From the NCBI RefSeq assembly GCF_000516985.1, contig NW_006917094.1, positions 2,232,001-2,296,000 on the forward strand: DNA of 64,000 nt, written 5' to 3'. A program made the position numbers and the translations under genes. This document shows positions 54,284-64,000 of this stretch, piece by piece (the first letter of the stretch is position 1; each line of letters starts with the position of its first letter). A model generated the notes under the pieces. The model was not told the origin of the DNA. It did not search any database and worked only from the letters and a program-made list of their open reading frames with translations. Source of the DNA: Pestalotiopsis fici W106-1 (lineage: Eukaryota; Ascomycota; Sordariomycetes; Amphisphaeriales; Sporocadaceae).

Positions 54284-56606
54284 TGTTATCTGGCGACGTG
54301 ACTATCTGCGCTTGTGTCTGTGGCGAAGCCGAGGTAGTGCTTGTTCCGCCGACTGGAGGGTTGGCTCCAGGTCCTCGGTTACGCTTCTTGATAACGTCCG
54401 TCTTGAAACTCGACGGTCGAGCGAAACCGCGCGACTTCAAGAACAAGCCACAGGCGTTGCAAATAATTTGGCCCTCATAGTTACGGCGCCACAGTGGAGT
54501 GATTTGTGTGAAGCAGTTTGTACACGTAGTCGGGGTATTGCTATCGGCTTGGTTGCCCGTAGCACCTTGCAGGTTAGTCGTCGATCCCTGCTTCGACCCC
54601 AGCGGCGAAGAAGGCCGACTGGGAGTCACCGAAGAGAAACCTAAAGCATTGCCAGCAGTGTCGGTAATAGCAGAGTGCGGGCTGTACAGCTTATCGCCGT
54701 ACACATCCGTTATGGTGCCATCGAACGCCTTCGGGCCTAATGGAGCTGATGAATGTGTCGGGAGGGGCTTCACTGCAGGAGTGCGTTCGCCGCTACATTC
54801 TCCATTGCTGCTGTCCGTGTTTTGGTGGTGCTTCTCAGGAGAGTCCGAAGTTCCCTTGATCTGGGAAATAGGTCTTTGATCTGCCTTGTCATCGAGCTCT
54901 GCCAGTAAGTTCTCTCTCTGAGATAAGAGTCAGTTATCTATTGAAAAAGGTAGTGAAAAAACAACAACAAAACCTGTTATAGTGCGAATTGGGTGGGAAA
55001 ATAAAATGAAAAGCTGCTTACGAGCGGCGACGGCTGGGGGCCGCTGAGCATACTCTTCCTCCAGTCCAGGACTGCACGTAAATTGCTTTTGTATTGCGGG
55101 GAACCTCGAATTCCGTATTCTGCGGGTGTCAAAGGTGCCAGGGGATCAGCTAGCATTGCCTCCAGTAATGTCTCGGATTGACCTTCACGGCTCCCCAGAT
55201 CAGCATCGCGTTCATCGTCACTCTCTGAGTCGCTTTCAGAGTCCACATCAATGGGAAGTGCAGCAAGAGAGATCTCCTCAAGGTGAGCTTCGAGGTGCCT
55301 CGTGACTGCGACCTTTCCGGCTCCAGTCTCAGCATGGCACAAAGGGCATTCGAACGACCTCCACCTAGGCTCTAGGTTATGATCCAGTGCCAAATGAGAG
55401 ATCCAGTCATTTCTATTTTCAAAAGACGTGTCTCCATTTGAGCACGACATGTCAAGACAAAGCCATGGCCGGAGATCGGAATAGATGTGTTGTTTCCAGG
55501 CTGAGTTGTTTGAGATATTCACGAGTTTACCGCAGACAAGACAGGCGAATGGCTTCCTAGATTTTCCGTCAGAAGGGAGGGCAGGAACATGTACGGAACG
55601 TCCATTTGTGCTTCCGTACGACAACATTGTCTCTGCATAAGAGGTGGCAGAGGGGATCGAGGAACCTAGGCCTGAGTCGTGGAACGTTGAGCCTTTCGGG
55701 GCAAGATACAACGGCGGATTTCTCGAGTCTTCTGTTACCGTTTTGATCTCTTGATTGTGTCGTAATTGTTGGCACCTGATACATCTTTCGTAGTTTGCCT
55801 TCCCTAACCGGGCCACCAGAAGTTGGACAGCCAGAGGAAACCGAGTTCCGACCTTATCGCAGAAGGCTTGATATGGCGCCCAACCCAACAAAGCTTCGTG
55901 CGAAGCCGATGTCTCTGCATCCCTGACACTGTCTACAACGGGTTCTCTGAATAATTCGCCGAGCTCCATCAAACAGAGAGTATCGGTTTGAAGGTCCTTT
56001 GTCATTTCTTGAACGTTATCCTCCAAGGAATCGTCAGATTCGCCGCTGGACGTTGATTCACCATCGTCGTCGTGGTACGACTCAAGAACAGCCTTTAATC
56101 CATTGCTAATCAGTCCCAGCGACTCCGTCATGGAAGACTTGCCGAAGAGCTGCGGTAAGAGGCCTATAAGCAGTACCGGGAACATGATCAGACCCGCGGA
56201 TTTATCGGTATGATTGCGCATAAGCAATCATGAGAAGCTACTCACGTTCCGTTAAGTTAATTCCAATGCTCCGAAGAAGCTTGAGAGTATCCCTCCGCAA
56301 TAGTCTCGATTTGTCAAGCAGATCATCCAGCTCTCCGGTCGATACGCCATATCCATCTGACCATAGCTTGAGCTGACCGAAACTGCGTTCCAAACTGATA
56401 TATTCTGCTCGTGATAGGAAAGGAGTATCCGAGTTGGACAGCAGCAGAAAGACTTCCCGAAAGAGCTCAAGGATATTTGAACATAGTCTCGACGAAAAGC
56501 TCAGCTCAGCAGACTCCACACTGGTGACACTCTGTTCTGACTTTTCGAGAAATTGGCGAACTTTTTGTGTCGCATCGTGAGTATCCAGTGCTTTGAGCGA
56601 TTGCAT
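54249..56606 (-). CDS. C2H2-type protein fused to an AreA-like GATA zinc finger
   Basis: Three exons, complement(56606..56246, 56163..55022, 54917..54249), encode 723 residues. Both introns have good donors (GTGAGT, GTAAGC) and correct phase; intron 2 has a CTGAC branch point 13 nt before the acceptor. Residues 1-300 form a helical, partly acidic N-terminus found on fungal C2H2 proteins often encoded near NLR-like genes. C2H2-like fingers lie at about 328-415 (Cys-Leu-Val-Cys, Trp-Lys-Gln-His, Phe-Glu-Cys-Pro-Leu-Cys, Arg-His-Leu-Glu-Ala-His). Exon 3 adds a Ser/Pro linker and a GATA finger: Cys633-x2-Cys636-x17-Cys654-x2-Cys657 with Thr-Pro-Leu-Trp-Arg-Arg and Cys-Asn-Ala-Cys-Gly-Leu. The finger and its basic Ile-Lys-Lys-Arg-Asn-Arg-Gly tail resemble the nitrogen regulator AreA/NIT2, but the usual Lys-Leu-His-Gly is Lys-Ser-Arg-Gly. 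Probably a nuclear DNA-binding chimera. Confidence 0.75.
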
Positions 56607-56927
56607 CTTTCAGCTATCGGCCAGGATGGCTTGAATAAAGCTTGTTCACTTTTAAGAATGCCTCCTGAAGTCGGGAATGGGAGATACATCAAACTCACTT
56701 GATCATGAGCGGGGGAGATACAGCGCTGCGGCTATGCAGCTGAGCCTGCATTTCCATTGGTGAGACCCCTACAGTCACACAAGTGCGTGGCTCAGCTCAG
56801 CTCAGCCCAATCTGCGCATCCGTCTTCTCTCTCGCCACCTCGAGACCCTCGCTCTGCACTTGCAGAAATCAAGATCGCATTCTCAACTCGTGTATCCTTC
56901 TAGGCAGTAGTGCTCGTCATCGCGACA
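56607..56927. promoter_or_regulatory. Compact divergent promoter between the C2H2-GATA and DUF7580 genes
   Basis: Only 321 nt separate the two start codons. It contains three overlapping GCTCA repeats (56792-56806) and a pyrimidine-rich C/T leader (56821-56850). Shared regulation of the pair is plausible. Confidence 0.5.
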
Positions 56928-58799
56928 ATGGATCCGGCGTCGCTGGCTCTCGCAATACTGCCTCTTGCACTCACCGCGATCAAGGGGTACAGCATATTAC
57001 ACAAGCGCATGAAGATATTCTGTCACTACTCCCGCGAAATTCGCCGCTTGCGCAAACATCTAAATCGACAGCGGCAATTCTTCCACAATGAGCTGCATCT
57101 GATGATACAGATTGCGCTCAAAGATGACCACACGGTCCAAGATATGATGGAAAACCCCGCACATTGGAAATGGGAATGTCATGACTTGGAAAGATCCTTG
57201 CGATCCTTGTTGGGACAGAATTACGAAACATGCCTCGAAGTAATTGAAGAGATCTCCAGCACGGTCCGAGAACTCCAAGATGAAATGGAAAGCTTCAATG
57301 AAGTCGAGTCGCTCCGTCAAGATGTACGTTATTGATTAGACACCGGACACGAACGGCCAAAACACTAAGCATAGCAGGGCGAACTACTAAAAGATGCTGT
57401 CCGACGCCTTCGCAGCAGCCTGAAGATAGCCTGGGACAAGTCCAAATTCGAAAGCTCGTATACAGATCTACGTAACTACAACGACGACCTGAGGCGCCTC
57501 CGAAATCAAGCTAGTGAGATCAGGGACTTAAAGATGCCAGCACGAGAAATTCGAAAACAATCGAGTCTCGAATATGGCAGCTACGGGTTTATCAGGAGCG
57601 CTTCAAAAGCTCTACATGGTGCATTCGAGAATACCTGGTCTGATGGTCCTATCGGATTACGACACAGCGTCAAAATGTTCATTGATGCAAAGGTAGAGGA
57701 GCAGGTCTGTATGGACGTTGCCGTTCTCTGCCACGGACATAACCCTGCAGCTCTGTGAGTGTCAAATAAAACGCTTTCTAAACTCCAACCCTTCTAACTT
57801 TGTTGTAGAGACTTATTGCGACCAAGTCTGAGAGTGATCCAAGTACGATCGCAAACAATGGAATGGGTGGACAGCAGACCCCAATCACCTCCTTCATCAG
57901 ATCCTGACGACGGCCATAGGAAGCGACAAAGAGTTCGTTTCGCAGACGACTGTACTGCTTCGAAGAGTAGCGAGGTTGTGGCCCAACTGCCAACTCCCAA
58001 GGGCTCGGAGTCTCAGTCGACAATGTGTGAGAATCTTACTGGGACAGACATATGCTTGGCACTAGCTGAAGAGCGGTCGAGATTGTTTGCAACCTCGGTA
58101 CCGCGGTATCTTGGCTACATGGAAAATTCCTTTCCGGAAAGTTTCAGACATTCAATTTACCATGAAGCCAAAAACAAGGGCCTGAAACCTCAAAAGCTTG
58201 CTCTCATGAGCCAAATGTTTGGACGCTCAATGGAGTCTGCAATGACCGTCGTTGATCAGCTCAGGCTGGCGCGCAACATGGTGGTCGCGGTCCTGAAGTT
58301 TCATTCTACACCGTGGTTGAGGCAGTACTTTGTCGCCGACGACTTTCATTTCTTTGAGGTGGACACTGATCTATCCTCTTCTCTGCGAACACTACACTTC
58401 AGCGTAGACCACAACAGCAAGGGCTGTACGAGACTCTCTGAATCATACATGCAAGGGATTGATATACCCGACACATCACAAGACTTGATCGAGGAGGTTG
58501 AGAACGCTAGTATTCAATACGGAATCCGCAACATGACGTTGTGGAGCCTGGGCGCGATCCTACTCCAGATTGGGCGATGGTCCAAGATTAATTCCCCAGA
58601 TGATGTTTTCACTGTTCGAAAACTATCTTCTCAAGTCCCGCCCCTCGGACCGCGCTACCAGCAGCTCACAAAGAAGTGCTTGGACTGTGACTTTGGCTAT
58701 GGCGATGACTTGTCAAAACCCCGGTTGCAGCAGGCTGTATACGAGAATCTTGTCTGTGAGCTGACGGAGATGATAGAAGGCTTGAGTATCTGTAGCTGA
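56928..58799 (+). CDS. DUF7580 protein, HeLo-like N-terminus and kinase-like C-terminus
   Basis: Three exons, join(56928..57323, 57378..57754, 57809..58799), encode 587 residues, all phases agreeing (donors GTACGT and GTGAGT). The N-terminus (Leu-Ala-Leu-Ala-Ile-Leu-Pro-Leu-Ala-Leu, then long charged helices to about residue 250) resembles the HeLo-like helical domains of fungal incompatibility and NLR-associated proteins. A basic, Pro/Ser-rich linker follows (about 280-330; Arg-Lys-Arg-Gln-Arg-Val-Arg-Phe). The C-terminal 250 residues match the DUF7580 pattern: Trp-Leu-Arg-Gln-Tyr-Phe, a WSLG helix (Met-Thr-Leu-Trp-Ser-Leu-Gly-Ala-Ile-Leu-Leu) recalling the kinase F-helix, and Tyr-Gln-Gln-Leu-Thr-Lys-Lys-Cys-Leu. 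No lysine/DFG catalytic set is visible, so it is probably not an active kinase. Role in allorecognition or cell death is an inference. Confidence 0.85.
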
Positions 58800-59152
58800 G
58801 CTAATGCTAGATATGGCGAAGCGATTAGCATCACCTCTGACTTACTTTTGTGAATTGGTGAATACTTTTGGTAGCGCAGAATTATTTATTCCATGTTCTG
58901 ACTATCTCGCATGGAGGTAGCGCATAACCGAATCCGTTATCGCGATGACAAGGCGACTTTGCCGCCGGGATCGGTTGTTTGAATGAGCCTAAGGTTTCAC
59001 AACCAAAATGCAACCGCCAAATGACCAGCAAAGAAGAAAGAAACAGGGGAAAAAGGAGAAGACGAAGAGAACAGAGAAGCCGAGAAAAGAGGGAAAGGGA
59101 AGAAATGCCCCCAAGTGTCTGTGCCTGTGAAGATACCGTTCCTTTCAAACTA
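58800..59152. other. Convergent 3' spacer with purine tract
   Basis: 353 nt between the DUF7580 (+) and PNP_UDP (-) 3' ends. Bases 59030-59105 on the plus strand are almost all A and G. Confidence 0.6.
59030..59105 (+). repeat. Purine-rich (AAG/GAA-like) tract
   Basis: About 76 nt with very few pyrimidines, so the opposite strand is CT-rich. It lies in the overlap of two 3' flanks and may act in termination or be a decayed microsatellite. Confidence 0.65.
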
Positions 59153-62100
59153 TCAAGAAGCTCTAACATAATCAAGCAACAACTTTGCATACGCTGCTGC
59201 CGTGGCGGCAGCATACTCTTGCCATTTCTTATCCTTGGAACAGTCCGCATAATCGCATACGCCACGAATGACCAGACACGGTAGGGTGTTGACAATACCA
59301 GCTGCTTCCATCTCAAAACACAAAATATCATCGTCTTTGGCCAAAAGGTCTCGATCTGCGGCGCTCTTGATCACCCTGTTGCCGGAAGCAATGATTCCGT
59401 AGTGTATTTCTGGATGATCATGTTCCCGGTATTCCCTTGTCACCATATGATTGGCGGTCTCTGCACAGAAGTCTCCTACATCACATGCTTGGCATATACT
59501 TCTTCCGAGTGTATCGTTATGCTGCCCGGGATTCCCGTAGCTGGAATTGCGCTGGACCATGATGTCAAGGGAAGTGGCCAAAGGGTCTTTTGGTAGACGA
59601 GGGTCAGACGTCAAGTTGCTGATGGCGGTTAAGAGAAAGTTTGGTGGTCGGTTCAGAGATCCGGTTACTTGAAACCTTCCTCCTTCAAGAGACTTTCCCA
59701 AGTCATATTGAACAACTCCAGGTAGCCTGCCTGCTGGTACACCCACGACAACATCGCCCAGCCGGATATCGTGCTGCAACGAAGGGACACCACCACCTAT
59801 GCCAACGAGAAGGCAAAATCGAATGGAAGGAAAGCTTCTTTTCAAATTCACGGCTGCATCTGCGGCTGCATTTGTACCATATGTAGCTGACGGCAGGCTC
59901 ACAGTCACCACGTCATGCAAACCGATTCGGCCGCATGCGTAGGAATTTGTGTCTTCGACGGCAATATCAGGATTTTGATACTCTTGGTCAAACAGCATGC
60001 GAACTGCTTTGAGCTCCTTTGACAGCGCGCATAGTATCGCAACAGTATATTGCTTCCTCGGAGGACTTTCGTCATCCACCCAGGCAGTAATGATGTTACT
60101 ACTGGATCTACCAGAGCGGACACTAACCGAGCCCTGGCCAAAAGTCCCTGGCAGTGAGGGACTAATCGCTTTGGCCGGGTCAGCGCCTCTCCAGAACCAC
60201 GGCATCGTTAAGTTCTGCCCAAATATCACAGCTCCCGATCGGTCGAAAGGGATAGAAGCGTCTGTCGAAGGTATTCTTTCCAGGAATGAATTTGGAAGTA
60301 GAGTTTGCACAGGGTCGCAATTGCCCCAACCACACTGACAAAGCGTAGAACTTGAAGTGCTTGGGTTGAACCAAATGAGGCTTTCACCAAGTCCTGTCGG
60401 GTTTGGAATGACCTGGCTTGCATCGGCTTCTAGGATAGGCTCGAGGTTAGAAATACTGGCCGCCAGATAGAACTTGTCCTTGGGCAAGCGTGCCCATTTC
60501 TTGCATTGCGATTTGGTACTTGGCAGAATGATTTCACCAAAGTCACGCCCAAAAACGGTTACAGCTTGAATGGACCGGACCAAGTCGACCCAACATTTCC
60601 CATCCGCTGACAGTTCTGCCACACGTGGGTAGAGCGGGTCGCGCAAGGTGGCCAAGTCTCGAAAGTCCCACCCCTGGAGCTCGCGTGAAGGTTGATTTTG
60701 CAAAACCTGACCACCTCTGGAAGTCTCATCTTGATGGTCAATAATCTTTTCTAGAATGTTGTAAAAGATTTCAACCCGATCTTCGAAATTGACGAAACCA
60801 CCATCTCTGGGGTAAATCGGCAACTTTCGATTCTCTGCTCGAGTAAGCACATAGATTGCTGAACCAGGCTTGAGTGGTTTTGGCGACTCTATCAAATTCT
60901 CACTCTTGAACTTGAAAATGTCTTTGAAGTCGCCGACGGAATCGAATTTCAGAGAAGCACGAACCAGATGCAACAATACATCCGTGCCAATAGTCAGCCA
61001 AGCTCTCTTGTCTTCTTCGTCCCAAAGCAGCACGAATCTCTTAGAAATCCATATGAGCTTGGAGAAATAACCGTCCCTCGCAATATGCAAGGGAATGTCC
61101 TGAGCGCCAATCATGTATGATCTCCCTGAGTATAGAGAAATCCTGCCGAACAAGGACTCCTTGCTTACCGCAGGAAGAGCTGACTTGCCGACGGGATGTT
61201 TGGCTTCGGCTGAACCTATTGGTCTTTTATATCAGAAAATGCTGCCTTGGCGGGTTGAAAGCAATTCTTACCTGCATAGAACCTGGCGTCCGAGCACCAG
61301 CCGAGGACATGACGAAAGTTTTCCAAGTCATTGAGCTCAAGGTCCTCAATGGGAGGCTGCGTGTTGTCAAGATAAGATATGCGACTAGCATCCTCTTTGT
61401 ATATCAAGTGCCAAAAGAGGAAATCGCCGCTTCTTCTGACGGGAACCACCATGGAGGAAAAGCCTTTGATGCATAGTGTCCCACCAAATTGATCCACGCT
61501 CGTGGTGCCTGCTAACGCTGCCATCATGTCAAGGGGTGTCTCCAAGCCTGTCTGCGGTTCAGTCTTGCGTGATATGGGAAACCCGTTGACTAAAACTGGG
61601 TTCTTGAACATCTTGTGCCAACAACAACCAGGAGGAAGCGGTCGTAAGTCCTCCACATCGTGCAAATGAAATTTGATTTGTATACGAATCTCGTCTCGGA
61701 AGGCCGATAGGTGCGTGTTGGAATGCGGCTCTTCAATGGTTGGAATGCATTGTGTAAGTCCATTTGTGCGACCAGATTCTCTGAGAGCAGCGCCAAGCCA
61801 CGAGAGTTGTTCACCGATCTCTATGATTGTGGGTTGAATGCCAGAGACTGTTGCCATGAAGTTCTGCCCAAAGAATTCAGCTTGAATCGTAGTCCCTTCA
61901 TCATAATTACCTGATGAATAAATTAGTGTGAAACCGAGAATTCGATGGATGTGCATCTGTGTGAAGGAAGGAGTGAGAGGGAAATAATTACCAGCGACCG
62001 TGGCACCCGGCCGCGAGTCAAGCAGATCCATTATCAACTGTAATGTTACTTTGCCTGTCATTGGCCATGTCTGCTCAAGATATTGAGCACAAGTCAATGC

Positions 62101-63626
62101 TTGTGCGTCTTGACATGAGCCGGTGAGAGTGATGACCCGCCCAATTGCAGCAGATGATTGCGCTTCACGGTACTGGTTTTCCATAAAGCCCTTTAGGTCC
62201 CAGTCAAAATAAAACAAGATTGTCTGAACTTCTGAGTTAAGGATGCTGCTTGGTGGTACGCAAGAGGCGATACTTCGGGAAATAGCCTCTACTGATTTCG
62301 GCTCTGCTGTGACAAGTCTGCATCTTATCAACAATTGTTGGACGAGCCAACGATATGAATAAGCTGCTCCCGTGGACTCCATATTGGGAAAAAACTCATC
62401 TGGTATGTTCAAGTCTGCAATCGCGTGGTATATGGCATCGACAGCTGTACTGTTAGTCCCTCGAGTGACATGGTCATCTGAAGCACTCGAATGAGAAATT
62501 TCGAGTTTATCATCGACACTCAGATTGATGCGATGATCGGTAGACTCGTCGGGAGCGGTGATATTGCTTTCATGGGGCGTTTCAACCATACGCCAAAAGA
62601 AGCATACGTCACTGGCGATACGTATCAGCCACGCATGTTGTCCAGTATCACGCCTCACTAGGTGTTTACTCACTCGAGGATAAAATCGCTGATATCACGG
62701 AACACCAGTGTTGCGAAATCGCGAGGCATCATGATCAAAGATACCTTGACAAGATCCGGGAGAATGAGCGATAGATCTTCAAGGGTCCGCTCATCCAACT
62801 TATCAACCTTTAATGCGCATGTCAAGTCTTTTTTCAAGCGTCGTACGAATTCAAAGACGTTAGCACGTGACGATGGAGACAAATATCGAATCCTTGCAGT
62901 GGGCATTTCGAAGGAGAAGGAGCCACGTCGCGATCTAGAAAGATTAGAAGCCACCGGGCTTGGCGATAGGTTAGGAGAGAAGCTTTCGGGATCGTCCATT
63001 AGCCAGTCCACTGAGCTGCTGGGACTCAATGAGCCGCTTGGGGCATTAACGGTGAGGCCATCTTCAGTCATTATATGCGATTCAGAAGACACCGCGGCCC
63101 CCAATAATGTCTCGTCGGGCTCGGCTTGTGGCAGCTCGGCTGTTGTGCTCGGGATATCTTCTGAACGTGTCGTTGACGTGGGCATCCATTGACTGGTGGT
63201 TGGGGCGAAAGGACTTATCAAGATGGTATCGAGCGGCTGTGGACCTTCTTCGTCAGTATCATCGATGTCACTGGTATCAGCGTCAAAACTGTTCTGACGA
63301 GTCCAGTGCTTCGACCGCATCGAGAAGATGGTGTTTCCGGCCTCAGCCATATCCCTTACTGCCTTCTCGATAGCCTCATCTCGATTACCCTCCGATTGCC
63401 ATCGGAGTATATCATCTTCGAGCTTATTATATCTTTCCTGTTCTTCCTCTATATCCTTGCAGAGCTTGCAGGTTCCCTCTTTGAAGTTAGTTTGGAATAT
63501 CAACATCAAACCGCAAATCTCCCCTGCCCGATATTCCTCTGTCCGATATTCTTTCACGCAGTGCTCTCGAAAGCGACCCCACCGCCAAAAGCCACACTGC
63601 CAGAGAGTCTGGTCAAAATAGCACAT
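59153..63626 (-). CDS. Large fungal protein with C-terminal PNP_UDP nucleoside-phosphorylase domain
   Basis: Three exons, complement(63626..62674, 62611..61272, 61215..59153), encode 1451 residues; introns of 62 and 56 nt have GTGAGT and GTAAGA donors. The N-terminus (Met-Cys-Tyr-Phe-Asp-Gln, Trp-Arg-Trp-Gly, then Cys-Lys-Leu-Cys) is a small Cys/Trp motif seen on many fungus-specific proteins, followed by a coiled-coil and a Ser/Asp-rich linker. Residues about 250-760 are an uncharacterised helical region. From about 786 comes a block starting Phe-Gly-Arg-Ile-Ser-Leu-Tyr-Ser-Gly with an Ile-Gly-Ala-Gln-Asp-Ile-Pro-Leu-His-Ile-Ala motif. Residues 1152-1445 are PNP_UDP: Val-Ala-Ile-Leu-Cys-Ala-Leu, Leu-Val-Gly-Ile-Gly-Gly-Gly-Val-Pro, Phe-Glu-Met-Glu-Ala-Ala-Gly, and Arg-Gly-Val-Cys-Asp-Tyr-Ala-Asp. 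The ribose-binding Glu-Met-Glu and the catalytic Asp are kept, so activity is possible. Such domains often head fungal NLR proteins; here it is C-terminal with no NACHT. Confidence 0.87.
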
Positions 63627-64000
63627 GTTATGGACAAAATATGAGTAGTATTATCATTTGCCCATCGCCTGTAGTCGTGCTTTTTTTCCGCTCTTGGAGT
63701 CGGAAAGTAGCGTTCGAGGAGTCGGATCGAGACGGGCAGGACTAAATCCTGGAGTTACGCTGCGGCACAGGTGAAGAGACGCCTGCGTCAGGCGCCCAGA
63801 AGTGTTTTGCGTGATAATTCACCAACTGTGAGGTACTTGGGTAGATTTTCATTCTCTCGAGCAGGAAGGCTGTGGCCAGTAGTAAATCCAGCGTCTCGAC
63901 CGTCGTTACCAAATGCTCCATGCAAGTCTTCAACGAGCCCCGCATTCAGCCTTGATAGGAGCTGTTGGGCATTTTTTGGGCATCATGTTGCGCTGTGGCT
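63627..64000. other. Window end, possible last exon on the minus strand
   Basis: A 67-codon minus-strand frame, complement(63945..63742), has protein-like composition (Leu-Leu-Glu-Arg-Met-Lys-Ile-Tyr, His-Phe-Trp-Ala-Pro-Asp-Ala). A TGA directly precedes its ATG, so it is either a tiny gene or a 3' exon of a gene cut by the window edge. No family was recognised. Confidence 0.35.

Overview
The window is nuclear DNA of a filamentous ascomycete (Pezizomycotina, most likely Sordariomycetes and plausibly Hypocreales). Evidence: short 50-130 nt introns with GTRNGT donors and CTAAC/CTGAC-like branch points, roughly 50% GC with AT-richer spacers, monocistronic genes on both strands, and fungus-restricted families (HRI1, Rds1, MCP2-type ABC1 kinase, DUF7580, Zn2Cys6). 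I found no prokaryotic features, tRNA, rRNA, transposon ORF or CRISPR array. Spliced genes were assembled by hand and their exons are given in each entry.

Layout. 0-6.5 kb: 3' part of a VWA-domain protein (+), a three-exon secreted GH92 mannosidase (-) and HRI1 (-). 7-11 kb: a six-exon cytochrome P450 (+) followed by a Zn2Cys6 regulator (+). 11.5-12.5 kb: a SWIM/RING ubiquitin-ligase-like protein. 14-16 kb: a nine-exon secreted endopolygalacturonase. 16.5-21 kb: an NTF2-like protein (-) and secreted Rds1 (-). 23-31.5 kb: SPT8 of SAGA (+), a 94-aa protein (-), an F-box protein (-) ending in a CAG repeat, and PEX19 (+). 31.7-36.5 kb: a 250-aa acidic protein (-), a mitochondrial ABC1/MCP2-like kinase (+) and a very small protein (-). 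36.5-40.5 kb is gene-poor. 40.5-53.3 kb: a small secreted protein (-), RAD52 (-) and RNA polymerase III largest subunit (+) sharing a divergent promoter, a DUF92/TMEM19 membrane protein (-) and secreted GH43 (+).

54-64 kb differs from the housekeeping part. It holds three large fungus-specific proteins resembling those around fungal NLR/allorecognition systems: a C2H2 protein whose last exon carries an AreA-type GATA finger (-), a DUF7580 protein with a HeLo-like N-terminus and degenerate kinase-like C-terminus (+), and a 1451-residue protein ending in a PNP_UDP nucleoside-phosphorylase domain (-). The first two share a 321-nt divergent promoter and the last two converge.

The best candidates for something new are the C2H2-GATA chimera, where intron retention would give a finger-less isoform, and the surrounding trio. 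Second is the P450, which looks broken until two GC-AG introns are recognised. GH92, endopolygalacturonase and GH43 give the window a secreted glycan- and plant-wall-degrading theme, but they are scattered rather than clustered.
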